NCBI GenBank assembly: GCA_030432795.1
Contig: JAUILW010000008.1
Span: 1-24,719 of the forward strand
Reading direction: 5' to 3'
Source of the DNA: Gammaproteobacteria bacterium
GTDB lineage: Bacteria > Pseudomonadota > Gammaproteobacteria > Pseudomonadales > Azotimanducaceae
Length of the DNA stretch: 24,719 bases
Shown here: piece after piece, positions 7,574 through 15,024 of the stretch
Layout of the letters: each line of letters opens with the position of its first letter
Position numbering within the stretch: the stretch's first letter is position 1
Made by a program: the position numbers and the translations under genes
The notes under the pieces: model-generated
What the model was told of the DNA's origin: nothing
Database searches by the model: none
Seen by the model: only the letters and a program-made list of their open reading frames with translations

Positions 7574-7597
7574 GAATTACGTTCTAGAAAATAATTC
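7574..7597. promoter_or_regulatory. 24-bp imperfect palindrome, likely operator of the TetR regulator
   Basis: The left half reads GAATTA, then CG, then TTCT; the right half reads AGAA, then AA, then TAATTC. Ten of twelve positions pair, and the centre TTCTAGAA (7582-7589) is a perfect palindrome. The site lies midway in the 100-base gap between the TetR start (7547) and the dehydrogenase start (7648) and is markedly more AT-rich than its surroundings. Size and position fit a TetR dimer-of-dimers or single-dimer site controlling both directions. Confidence 0.6.
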
Positions 7598-7647
7598 CAC
7601 TGACGGCTATGCTCCCGGGCCTCGAAAACTGCGATGGAGCAGATGCC

Positions 7648-8817
7648 ATGGACATCGATCTCGGCGCCGAAGACCTCGCCTTCCAGGCAGAGGTGCAGGA
7701 ATTCCTCGACGGCAACGCCTACAAACCCGGTGAGGACTACAACGCCTGGCGCATGGGCTGGTTCGCAGCCGCCCGGGAGAAAGGCGGCTGGGACGTGCCG
7801 AAATGGCCGACGGCGTTCGGCGGGCCCGGCTGGAGCCCGACCCAGCACTATATCTGGCAGAAGGAAACCGCCACCCGCGCCACACCATGGGACATGCCGT
7901 TCGGCACGGTCATGTTGGCGCCTATGCTCATGCAGTACGGCAGCAAGGATCAGCAGGAGCGCTTTCTGCCCGATATCCGTTCACGCAAGGTGAACTGGTG
8001 CCAAGGCTACTCCGAGCCGGGCGCAGGGTCCGATCTCGCCAACCTGAAAACCAAGGCCGAGCTCACGAGCGACGGCAAACACTACATCGTCAACGGCACG
8101 AAGATCTGGACTACGGCAGCGCACATCGCCGACTGGATGTTCTGCCTGACCCGCACCGACGACTCGGGCCGCAAGCAGGAGGGCATCACTTTTCTGCTGT
8201 TCCCGATGAATCAGGAAGGCGTCGAGGTAAAACCGATCATCACCCTCGGCGGCGCGCACTCGGTGAACATGGTGCACATCACCGACGTCAAGGTGCCCGT
8301 GGAAGACCGCGTGGGCGAAGAGAACAAGGGATGGGCCGTGGCCAAGGGCCTCCTGCAGCACGAGCGCACCGGCATCGCCGGTATCTCCAACTCCATCGTG
8401 GCGCTGGAAAAGCTCAAAGACAAAGCGCGTTCGGTAAAGCGCGGCAATGGCTCGCTCATGGACGACCCCGGTTTCCGCACAAAGATTGCGGCGCTGGAAA
8501 TCGACCTGATGGCCACCGAGTTCACCGAGCTGCGCAGCCTCGCCGCCGCATCCGCAGGCACGGCTCCCGGGCCGGAGTCGTCGATCCTCAAACTCAAGGG
8601 CACCGACATCCAGCAGCGCACCGCCAAGCTCACCACCGAAGCCGGCGGCCTGTTCGCCGCTGCGTGGGGCGGCAAGACGGCAGGTCCGTCGTTCGCCCGT
8701 GAGGGCATGGCCTCGTACCTGGCAAGCCGCGCCTACACCATCTACGGCGGCGCCAGCGAAGTACAACGCGATGTCATCGCCAAGAACGTTCTGGGCATCA
8801 AGAGGTCTGGCAAATGA
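7648..8817 (+). CDS. Acyl-CoA dehydrogenase, large subunit of a heteromeric (PimC-like) enzyme
   Basis: The 389-residue protein has the three ACAD regions: N-terminal helices (1-115), beta domain with QGYSEPGAGSDL (119-130) and KIWTT (152-156), and C-terminal helices ending in YTIYGGASEVQRDVIAKNVLG (first part at 363-372). It oxidises an acyl-CoA with FAD. At the usual catalytic position of medium-chain enzymes (the E of YEGTS) it has Gly (IYGGAS), but E239 in LLQHERTG sits where isovaleryl-type enzymes and some steroid-degradation dehydrogenases place their base. Related proteins are annotated as pimeloyl-CoA dehydrogenase large subunit. The start is ATG 7648 with GGAG (7636-7639) eight bases upstream; the frame is open to 7609, but those 13 codons have no support. 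Its stop overlaps the start of the small subunit, so the two are cotranslated. Confidence 0.9.
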   Translation: MDIDLGAEDLAFQAEVQEFLDGNAYKPGEDYNAWRMGWFAAAREKGGWDVPKWPTAFGGPGWSPTQHYIWQKETATRATPWDMPFGTVMLAPMLMQYGSKDQQERFLPDIRSRKVNWCQGYSEPGAGSDLANLKTKAELTSDGKHYIVNGTKIWTTAAHIADWMFCLTRTDDSGRKQEGITFLLFPMNQEGVEVKPIITLGGAHSVNMVHITDVKVPVEDRVGEENKGWAVAKGLLQHERTGIAGISNSIVALEKLKDKARSVKRGNGSLMDDPGFRTKIAALEIDLMATEFTELRSLAAASAGTAPGPESSILKLKGTDIQQRTAKLTTEAGGLFAAAWGGKTAGPSFAREGMASYLASRAYTIYGGASEVQRDVIAKNVLGIKRSGK

Positions 8818-9938
8818 ATTTCGATCTGACAGAAGAACAGCAACTCATCGTCGACAGCGTTACCCGCTTTGTCAACGAGAACTACGGCCTGGAACAACGG
8901 CAGGAGTACATCAAGGAAAAGGGTGGCTTCTCCCGCGCCCACTGGCAGACCATGGCCGAGCTCGGCTGGCTCGGCATGCCGTTCAGCGAGGCAGACGGCG
9001 GCTTCGGCGGCGATCAGGTCGACACCATGCTCATCATGGAGCAGTTCGGCAAAGGCATGGTGCTGGAACCGTTTGTGCCGTCCGTGGTGCTCGGTGGCGG
9101 TGCCCTCAAGCGCGGCGGCAGCGAGGCGCTGAAGTCCGCGATCCTGCCGGGCGTGCAGGACGGCAGCCTGCAGCTCACGCTCGCCTACGCCGAAGCGCAA
9201 TCGCACTTCGATCTCAACGACGTGGTAACCACCGCCAAGGCCGAGGGCGATGACTTCGTGCTCAACGGCGTGAAGTGCATGGTGCCCAATGCCGAGACCG
9301 CCTCGCATATCGTCGTCTCTGCGCGTACCAGCGGCGGCCAGATGGACACTAACGGCATCACCCTGCTGCTGGTGCCTGCCGATGCCGAAGGCGTGAGCAT
9401 GCGCAACTTTCCAACGGTGGACGGCCTGCGCGCTTCAGAGATCACCTTCGACGGCACACGCGTAAGCAAAGACAACGTGCTCGGCGCCGTGGACGAAGGC
9501 CACGCCATCCTTCAGGAAGTGTCGCTGGACGGCATCCTGGCGCTGTGCGCAGAGGCCGTGGGGGCGATGGAAGTGCTCTACAAGGACACCATCGAATACA
9601 CCCAGGAACGGGTGCAGTTCGACCACCCGCTGTCCGACTTTCAGGTACTTCAGCACCGCATGGTCGATATGTTCATGGAGTACGAGCAGTGCAAGTCCCT
9701 GCTCTTCCGGGCGACCATGGAAGTAGCGGGAAGCGGCATCGCAGCGGCCCGCACCGTGCATGCGCTCAAGCACCTGGTCGGCAAGCAGAGCATCTTCGTG
9801 GGCGAGAGTGCCGTGCAGCTGCACGGTGGCATGGGCATGACGGAGGAGCTGCGTATCGGCCACTTCTTCAAACGTCTGCTGGTCATCGACGCACAATTCG
9901 GTAACGCCGACTACCATCTGCACAAGTTCGCCGCCTGA
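8814..9938 (+). CDS. Acyl-CoA dehydrogenase, small subunit of a heteromeric (PimD-like) enzyme
   Basis: The 374-residue partner overlaps the large-subunit gene by four bases (ATGA), which implies coupled translation and a fixed ratio. It begins MNFDLTEEQQLIVDSVTRFV, the typical N-terminus of PimD-like small subunits. The C-terminal domain carries ERVQFDHPLSDFQVLQHRM (read as ERVQFD at 265-270 and FQVLQHRM at 276-283) and QLHGGMGMTEELRIGHFF (335-352), which hold FAD contacts in the family. The end of the protein lacks the YEGTS-type catalytic segment. An alpha2-beta2 enzyme with one subunit supplying the base is the expected form, by comparison with heteromeric FadE pairs of steroid degradation. 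A 26-base hairpin follows 14 bases after the stop. Confidence 0.9.
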   Translation: MNFDLTEEQQLIVDSVTRFVNENYGLEQRQEYIKEKGGFSRAHWQTMAELGWLGMPFSEADGGFGGDQVDTMLIMEQFGKGMVLEPFVPSVVLGGGALKRGGSEALKSAILPGVQDGSLQLTLAYAEAQSHFDLNDVVTTAKAEGDDFVLNGVKCMVPNAETASHIVVSARTSGGQMDTNGITLLLVPADAEGVSMRNFPTVDGLRASEITFDGTRVSKDNVLGAVDEGHAILQEVSLDGILALCAEAVGAMEVLYKDTIEYTQERVQFDHPLSDFQVLQHRMVDMFMEYEQCKSLLFRATMEVAGSGIAAARTVHALKHLVGKQSIFVGESAVQLHGGMGMTEELRIGHFFKRLLVIDAQFGNADYHLHKFAA

Positions 9939-9952
9939 AACCAGCAACCGGG

Positions 9953-9978
9953 GCAAACGGCCAACCCCGGCCGTTTGC
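9953..9978. terminator. Strong hairpin after the acyl-CoA dehydrogenase pair
   Basis: GCAAACGGCC (9953-9962) and GGCCGTTTGC (9969-9978) form a perfect 10-bp stem with loop AACCCC. It begins 14 bases after the dehydrogenase stop and precedes the SDR gene by 60 bases, so a terminator of the 7648-9938 transcript is likely. The run of T normally required after the stem is absent, so termination may be weak or Rho-assisted. Confidence 0.5.
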
Positions 9979-9979
9979 T

Positions 9980-10008
9980 CTGGCACTTTGCCCTAACGCC
10001 CGTATCAT
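9980..10008 (+). promoter_or_regulatory. Weak sigma70-like promoter before the SDR gene
   Basis: CTGGCA (9980-9985, 4 of 6) and TATCAT (10003-10008, 5 of 6) are 17 bases apart, directly after the hairpin. Transcription from near 10015 would leave a leader of about 24 bases that includes GGGAGG. The match is modest and could be chance. Confidence 0.25.
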
Positions 10009-10038
10009 GGCGCCTTCGATTGACGGGAGGTGGGCTGC

Positions 10039-10845
10039 ATGCAGCTTGAAGGACGCACGGCGCTGATTACTGGCGGCGCTCGCGGCATCGGCCGTGGCAT
10101 TGCACAGGCACTGTTGCGCAACGGCGTGAAAGTGATGCTCGCGGATATCGGCGGTGCGCGTGATGGTTGGGCCTATGCGCTATCCAGCGACTCGGAGCTC
10201 GCCCAGACCCGCACGGCGCTGCAAGCGCTCGGAGAGGTCGATGCGGTGCACGTGGATGTCACGGACGCGGCCAGTTGCAGCGCCGCCGTTGAGGCAACGG
10301 TCGAGCGCTTCGGCGGCCTGGACATACTCGTGAACAACGCCGGCATCGTCGGTTCCGGCCCCATCGAGCAGTTCGACGAGGCGGAGTGGGACCGCATTTT
10401 CGCCGTGAACAGCAAAGGCATCTTCCTCATGACCCGCGCGGCCCTCGACGCGCTCAAGGCATCCTCCGCCGGCTGTGTGGTCAACACCGCCTCCATCGCC
10501 GGCAAGAAGGGCTTTCCCAACATGACGGCCTACTGCGGTTCCAAGTTCGCCGCCATCGGCATCACCCAGGCGCTGTCCGCCGAACTCGCCCCGCACGGCA
10601 TCCGCGTGAACGCCATCTGCCCCGGCATGGTGGGCACGGCCATGTGGCTGGAGCACCTGCTGCCAACCAACGCCACCGATCAGGCGCAGAAGGGTGAAGA
10701 GTTCGAAGCGCTGATGGCGCGCACCATCCCCCTGGGTCGCCCACAGACCGTCGAAGACATGGGCGATGCGGTGGTGTATCTGGCCAGCGCCGCCAACGTG
10801 ACGGGCATCGCCCTCACGGTGGCTGGCGGCTTCGAGATGAACTGA
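10039..10845 (+). CDS. Short-chain dehydrogenase/reductase (classical SDR)
   Basis: A 268-residue classical SDR oxidoreductase. The nucleotide-binding TGGARGIG is at 11-18, an aspartate D36 at the end of beta-2 suggests NAD(H) rather than NADP(H), NNAG is at 99-102, and the catalytic residues are S152, Y165 and K169 (YCGSK). The C-terminal part has PGMVGTAM (195-202) and ends in a short VAGGFEMN tail. The start is ATG 10039, with GGGAGG (10025-10030) eight bases upstream; a GTG at 10030 in the same frame overlaps that site and is rejected. The isomerase gene follows after two bases. The reaction is oxidation of a hydroxyl group in some secondary alcohol or 3-hydroxyacyl compound; no substrate can be named from the sequence, although the neighbouring dehydrogenases make acyl-CoA oxidation plausible. 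Confidence 0.9.
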   Translation: MQLEGRTALITGGARGIGRGIAQALLRNGVKVMLADIGGARDGWAYALSSDSELAQTRTALQALGEVDAVHVDVTDAASCSAAVEATVERFGGLDILVNNAGIVGSGPIEQFDEAEWDRIFAVNSKGIFLMTRAALDALKASSAGCVVNTASIAGKKGFPNMTAYCGSKFAAIGITQALSAELAPHGIRVNAICPGMVGTAMWLEHLLPTNATDQAQKGEEFEALMARTIPLGRPQTVEDMGDAVVYLASAANVTGIALTVAGGFEMN

Positions 10846-10847
10846 CG

Positions 10848-11636
10848 GTGCGCTGGCTCAAAGACCCGCTGTGGGTGTTTCTACTGGCCGGTGCTGTTCT
10901 GCTGATCGCCGCCGAGCTGCTGCCCGGCGAAGACGCCGACCGCGACATCGTCATCTCAGAAAACGACATCACGCGTCTGAAAGACCAGTGGGCCATGCAG
11001 ATGCGCCGCGAGCCCACCGAAGACGAGCTCGCCGGCCTCATCGATGCGCACATTCGCGAGGAGGTGTACTACCGCGAGGCCATGCGCATGGGTCTGGATG
11101 CCAACGACACCATCGTGCGCCGCCGGCTGGTGCAGAAGCTGACCTTTCTCACGGAGGATGTGGCTACCGCAGCGCAACCGGAGCCAGCAGCGGTGCAGGA
11201 CTATTACGCGAGCAACCTGGCGACCTATACCCGCCCAGAGCGCGTCTCTTTCCGCCACCGTTACTTCAGCGTCGACCGGCGGGAGGACGCCGAAGCGGAT
11301 GCCAATGCCGCTTTAGCCGATGAATCCATCCCCGGTGACCCATTCATGCTGCAGCGCGCCTACGCTGAGCGCTCCGAGCGCGAGGTGGGCGACCTGTTCG
11401 GCCGGCAATTTGCCGAGGATCTCTTCGCCCTGGAAGGAGACGGCTGGCTCGGACCCATACGTTCCGCATACGGCTGGCACCTGGTGAAGCTCGAAGGGCG
11501 GTTGCCGGAGGCGGTCATGCCGTTGGAGGACGTGCGCGAGCGGGTGACGTCCGACCTGCAGATGAGCAAACGTAAAGCCGCCAACGAGCGCTTCTATGAG
11601 GCGCTCCTCGAGCAGTACAACATCGAGCGGCCATGA
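10848..11636 (+). CDS. Membrane-anchored PpiC-type peptidyl-prolyl isomerase
   Basis: The 262-residue protein starts at GTG 10848 with a single N-terminal membrane segment (about 8-24), so the remainder lies in the periplasm. A SurA-like helical region (33-105) contains DELAGLIDAHIREEVYYREA (58-77). A parvulin-like region (about 125-218) ends in GWLGPIRSAYGWHLVKLEG (199-217), the recognisable final strand of the rotamase fold. The N-terminal part of the parvulin domain is poorly preserved, so catalytic activity is uncertain and a chaperone role is equally likely. The stop overlaps the HupE-like gene by four bases (ATGA), and the SDR gene ends two bases before it. Pairing of such an isomerase with a HupE/UreJ-like protein suggests it folds or assembles that partner. 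Confidence 0.82.
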   Translation: MRWLKDPLWVFLLAGAVLLIAAELLPGEDADRDIVISENDITRLKDQWAMQMRREPTEDELAGLIDAHIREEVYYREAMRMGLDANDTIVRRRLVQKLTFLTEDVATAAQPEPAAVQDYYASNLATYTRPERVSFRHRYFSVDRREDAEADANAALADESIPGDPFMLQRAYAERSEREVGDLFGRQFAEDLFALEGDGWLGPIRSAYGWHLVKLEGRLPEAVMPLEDVRERVTSDLQMSKRKAANERFYEALLEQYNIERP

Positions 11637-12595
11637 CGACACTGCTCCGCATCATACTGCTTGCCTTGATGGCAGGCGCCGCCACTGCGCACGAGGTGCG
11701 GCCAGCCTACCTGCAGCTCGAAGCGCAGGACGACGGCACCTGGCACATCCTCTGGAAACAGCCGGTGCTGCAGGACCGGCGTTTACCCATCGATCCGGTG
11801 TTCCCGGAAGCTTGCGAGCTTTCCGCAACCCAGGCGCCGGAGTTCACCGGCGATGCCCTGCTCGAGCGCTGGTCAACCGCCTGCGATCTCAGCCAGGCGC
11901 AGGTTCGCATCAATGGCCTGACAAGAACACTCACCGACGTGATGGTGCAGGTACGCCACGCGGACGGCACCAGCGACAGCTACCTGCTGCGCCCGGAATC
12001 TCCGGAGATCGATCTCGCCAACGCAGCCCCCCCGGCGTTTGAGTACCTGTGGCTCGGCGTTGAGCACCTGCTGTTCGGCATCGACCACGTGCTGTTCGTC
12101 ATCGGCCTGGTGTTGTTCATCCCCGGCCGCATGGATCTCCTGAAGACCATCACGGCCTTCACGGTGGCGCACAGCGTCACGCTGGCGCTCTCCGTGCTCG
12201 AACTGGTGAGCGTACCGCAGGCTCCGGTAGAGGCGATCATCGCTCTGTCGATTCTGTTTCTCGCCCGTGAGCTCGTGGTGCCGGAGGAACGCCGCTCGGC
12301 GCTGACCCGCGCACGTCCATGGATCATGGCCCTGCTGTTCGGCCTGCTGCACGGCCTCGGTTTCGCCGGCGTGCTCACCGAGATTGGCCTGCCGAAAGAT
12401 CAGCTCGCGCTGTCTCTGCTGCTGTTCAATGTCGGCATCGAGCTCGGCCAGATCGTCGTCATCATCGCCGTACTGGTGGTGATGGCACTGCTCGGCGCGC
12501 TCACCCGCAGCCGTGTGCCCGTCAGTGCCTACGCCTGGGCGATGGGCTGCGTCGCCGGTATGTGGACGCTTGAGCGCGTGATCGGCGTCTTCTGA
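11633..12595 (+). CDS. HupE/UreJ-family membrane protein with periplasmic N-terminal domain
   Basis: The 320-residue protein has a signal peptide (1-19, cleavage likely after ATA), a periplasmic domain of about 110 residues beginning HEVRPAYLQLEAQ, and a C-terminal HupE/UreJ domain of about six membrane segments (138-318). The membrane part contains the conserved histidines and acidic residues of the family: H145, D151 and H152 in EHLLFGIDHVLF, H180 in FTVAHSVTLALS, H240 in LLFGLLHGLGFAG and E270 in FNVGIELGQ. Relatives transport Ni2+ or Co2+ for hydrogenase or urease, but no such enzyme gene is in this window, so the metal and its user are unknown. H20, the first residue of the mature protein, could be a metal-capturing amino-terminal histidine (inference). 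Its start overlaps the isomerase stop, so the two are translationally coupled. Confidence 0.88.
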   Translation: MTTLLRIILLALMAGAATAHEVRPAYLQLEAQDDGTWHILWKQPVLQDRRLPIDPVFPEACELSATQAPEFTGDALLERWSTACDLSQAQVRINGLTRTLTDVMVQVRHADGTSDSYLLRPESPEIDLANAAPPAFEYLWLGVEHLLFGIDHVLFVIGLVLFIPGRMDLLKTITAFTVAHSVTLALSVLELVSVPQAPVEAIIALSILFLARELVVPEERRSALTRARPWIMALLFGLLHGLGFAGVLTEIGLPKDQLALSLLLFNVGIELGQIVVIIAVLVVMALLGALTRSRVPVSAYAWAMGCVAGMWTLERVIGVF

Positions 12596-12607
12596 TATGC
12601 TGCGCGC

Positions 12608-12697
12608 ATGAACTATGCAGTGACAATTCGTCGTGGCCGGTCGCTTACGCCGGCCGCACCAACGGCGCAGACCAAAGCAAGAGCGGCGACGACCTGA
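12608..12697 (+). other. Short ORF of 29 codons overlapping the start of the Erm-like gene
   Basis: ATG 12608 opens a frame that ends at TGA 12695 and overlaps the first 20 codons of the methyltransferase in another frame. The peptide begins MNYAVTIRRGRSLTP and is rich in Arg and Ala. Classical erm genes are often preceded by arrest-prone leader peptides, and a charged IRRGR stretch near the start is reminiscent of the RLR type, but there is no Shine-Dalgarno before ATG 12608. It may be chance. Confidence 0.2.
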
Positions 12698-13475
12698 CCT
12701 CTCCCAGCACTTTCTAAAGCCGGATAGCGCTACCCGGTTAATTGGGCTCACGGAGATATCTCAGGATGAAACGGTCATCGAGATCGGCGCTGGCCGTGGC
12801 GCGCTCACTGGCCTGCTCGCTGCACGCGCATCACGCGTCGTCGCGGTCGAGATCGATCCCTACCTGGCAGATGTGCTGCGCAAGCGTCACTTCGACCGGG
12901 TGGAAGTGTTCGAGGGCGACTTCCTGCGGGTGCAGCTACCACAGCAACGCTACCAGGTAATTGGCAACATCCCGTACGCTCACTCGGCAGCGATCATAGA
13001 CAAGCTCATCGCCTCCCCAGAGCCACCCTCGGATGCCTGGCTCGTAGTGCAACGGGAGTTCGCCCAGCGGCTGTGCGGATCACCGTTCGGCCGTGAGTCC
13101 GTTCGATCGTTGGAGCTGAAACCCGCCTGGCATCTGGAAATCATAGACCATCTGCGGCGCACGGAATTCATCCCGCCACCGGCAGTGGAGTCTGTCTACC
13201 TGCATCTGCAGAACCGCGTTCGTCCGCTGATCGACGCCGACGCCACAGATGACTGGCGTCGCCTTGTCGCCGGCACTTTCGACAACGCCTCACTGCGACG
13301 AGGTCTGGCTCGGACGCTGAGCAAACGGCAGATCACAAAGCTCGCGGCCGACTATCGCTTCCACATAGAAGACCCTCCCGGCGCGCTAAGCTTCGAGCAG
13401 TGGCTGGGCATCTTCCGCTTTGTGCAGCGCCTCAACGGCCCACGACGTGCGCGGCGATCTTCTCCGCCGCCATGA
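12633..13475 (+). CDS. Erm-type 23S rRNA adenine-N6 methyltransferase
   Basis: The 280-residue protein is a class I SAM-dependent RNA adenine methyltransferase. After an Arg-rich N-terminus it has DLSQHFL (22-28), motif I EIGAGRGALT (50-59), acidic E73 in AVEID, GDF (95-97), motif IV NIPY (112-115) and VVQREFAQRL (138-147), with FIPPPAVES at 179-187. SQHFL, NIPY (RsmA/KsgA normally has NLPY) and VVQRE favour the Erm branch, which methylates A2058 of 23S rRNA, over KsgA. The closest resemblance I recall is to the actinobacterial Erm(37)/Erm(38)/ErmE type. The start is GTG 12633, the first possible start after an in-frame stop at 12621; no clear ribosome-binding site is present. The 3' end overlaps the convergent GMC gene by 44 bases. 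Confidence in Erm versus an RsmA paralogue is about 0.75. Confidence 0.8.
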   Translation: MAGRLRRPHQRRRPKQERRRPDLSQHFLKPDSATRLIGLTEISQDETVIEIGAGRGALTGLLAARASRVVAVEIDPYLADVLRKRHFDRVEVFEGDFLRVQLPQQRYQVIGNIPYAHSAAIIDKLIASPEPPSDAWLVVQREFAQRLCGSPFGRESVRSLELKPAWHLEIIDHLRRTEFIPPPAVESVYLHLQNRVRPLIDADATDDWRRLVAGTFDNASLRRGLARTLSKRQITKLAADYRFHIEDPPGALSFEQWLGIFRFVQRLNGPRRARRSSPPP

Positions 13476-14982
13476 TGGTCGGCCCGTTCAGATTGCCGTT
13501 GGTAATGAACGGGAATATGGAGGCGTCCACCACGCGCAGCGCCTGCATGCCGCGCACGCGGCCTTCGGCGTCCACCACCGCTCCCTCGTCGCTACCCATT
13601 CGACAGGTGCCGCAAGGGTGGTAGGCACTCTCCGCATTGGCGCGTATCCATGCGTCGAGCTCTCCATCGGTTTCCACAGCTGCGCCAGGAGCCAGCTCCG
13701 CACCCCGATAAGCATCGAACGCCGGCTGCGCAAAGAGCTGCCGGGCGATGCGCACCGCGGCGCGAAACACTTCGCGATCGCGCGCGTCGGCGAGGTAGTT
13801 GAAGCAGATGCGTGGCGCCACCGCCGCCTCGCGGGAGGTAATGTGTACGCTACCGCGGCTCTCCGGCAGCATGGGCCCGGTGTGGATCTGAAACCCGTGT
13901 TCCGCCGCCACCCGCGAGCCGTCGTAGTGCATGGCCGCGGGCAGGAAGTGGAACTGCACGTCGGGCCAGGGCGCTTCGTGCCCACTGCGAACAAAGCCGC
14001 CGGTTTCGAAATGATTGGTAGCGCCCAGCCCGTCACGGCGTAGAAGCCAGCGCGCGCCGATCCAGGCTTTGCCGAGCAGATTGAGCCAACCGTGCAACGA
14101 CACCGGGCGGGTGCAACTCTGCTGCACGTAGACCTCCAGATGGTCCATGAGGTTTTCCCCAACCCCGGGCAGGTGATGTACGGGCGGAATGCCAAGGCTG
14201 GCCAGTCGCTCAGCATCGCCCACCCCCGATCGTTCCAGCAGCCCCGGACTGCCGATGGCGCCGGCGCACACCAGCACTTCCCGACGCGCCCTCACCACGC
14301 GTCCATTCTTCAGCGCCACACCCACCGCTCGCACACCATCGAAGCATAGGGATTCAGCCAGCACTCCGCGACGCACACTAAGGTTGTGGCGCTGCAGTGC
14401 CCGATCGAGATAGGCCCGCCTTGCGCTCCACCGTTTGCCGCCGTGCACGGTCATGGCCAGCGGCCCCACGCCCTCCTGGGGCGGCGCGTTGAGGTCTTCC
14501 AGGACATCGAACCCCACCTGCCGCCCCGCCTGGAGAAAAGCGCCATACAACGGGTTGCTCCCCGCGCCGTGCATTGGCATCAGACGCGACTCGGCGCGTT
14601 CGAACCAGGGCTCGACGTCCTGCCAGCGCCAACCCGTTGCACCCATGTCATGCCAGCGATCGAAGTCGCGGGCATGCCCACGCACGTAGACCATGCCATT
14701 GATGGCGCTGGAGCCACCGAGACCGCGCCCGCGCGGACAGTGCAACACGCGCCCATCCATACCGGGCTCCGGCTCGGAGACGTAGCCCCAGTTGTAGCGG
14801 CGCCGATTCATGGGGATGGACAGCGCTGCCGGCATGTCGATGAACACGCTGTCGTTGCCGCCACCCGCCTCCAGCAACAGAACATCGCACGAGCGGTCGG
14901 CACTCAAACGCTCCGCCAGCACACAGCCGGCAGAACCGGCGCCAACGATGATGTAGTCGTAGGTCTCGATCATCTCGCCCAT
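13432..14982 (-). CDS. GMC-family FAD oxidoreductase, choline-dehydrogenase-like
   Basis: The 516-residue flavoprotein begins with YDYIIVGAGSAGCVLAERL (read as YDYIIVGAG at 8-16), the FAD-binding GxGxxG at 14-19. GMC signatures follow: PRGRGLGGSSAINGMVYVRG (83-102) and GAIGSPGLLERSGVG (241-255). The catalytic pair is H455 in YHPCGTCRMG and N499 in NGNLNGPTIM, the same NGNLN-type ending as BetA. The usual substrate is choline, oxidised to betaine aldehyde, and the divergent BCCT transporter supports this, although other alcohols are possible and BetA is usually about 40 residues longer. The frame is open to 15576, but that extension is a shadow of the transporter gene; start ATG 14982, or ATG 14973 nine bases later. 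Its 3' end overlaps the methyltransferase by 44 bases. No betB or betI lies beside it. Confidence 0.88.
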   Translation of the reverse strand: MGEMIETYDYIIVGAGSAGCVLAERLSADRSCDVLLLEAGGGNDSVFIDMPAALSIPMNRRRYNWGYVSEPEPGMDGRVLHCPRGRGLGGSSAINGMVYVRGHARDFDRWHDMGATGWRWQDVEPWFERAESRLMPMHGAGSNPLYGAFLQAGRQVGFDVLEDLNAPPQEGVGPLAMTVHGGKRWSARRAYLDRALQRHNLSVRRGVLAESLCFDGVRAVGVALKNGRVVRARREVLVCAGAIGSPGLLERSGVGDAERLASLGIPPVHHLPGVGENLMDHLEVYVQQSCTRPVSLHGWLNLLGKAWIGARWLLRRDGLGATNHFETGGFVRSGHEAPWPDVQFHFLPAAMHYDGSRVAAEHGFQIHTGPMLPESRGSVHITSREAAVAPRICFNYLADARDREVFRAAVRIARQLFAQPAFDAYRGAELAPGAAVETDGELDAWIRANAESAYHPCGTCRMGSDEGAVVDAEGRVRGMQALRVVDASIFPFITNGNLNGPTIMAAEKIAAHVVGR

Positions 14983-15024
14983 GGCCACTTCGATATTTGC
15001 AGGCGCGTACTGTAACCTGAAGCC

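Noticed and set aside
6459..7574. 371-codon plus-strand frame opposite the crotonase and TetR genes
   Set aside because: High-GC shadow; both genes on the other strand have full family motifs.
9981..9990. TGGCAC followed by TTGC, resembling a sigma54 promoter
   Set aside because: The TTGC follows after about two bases; the sigma54 -24/-12 elements need a fixed wider spacing.
12615..12623. Two-codon frame ATG-CAG-TGA before the methyltransferase
   Set aside because: Too short to support; it is only useful because its in-frame TGA limits how far upstream the methyltransferase can start.
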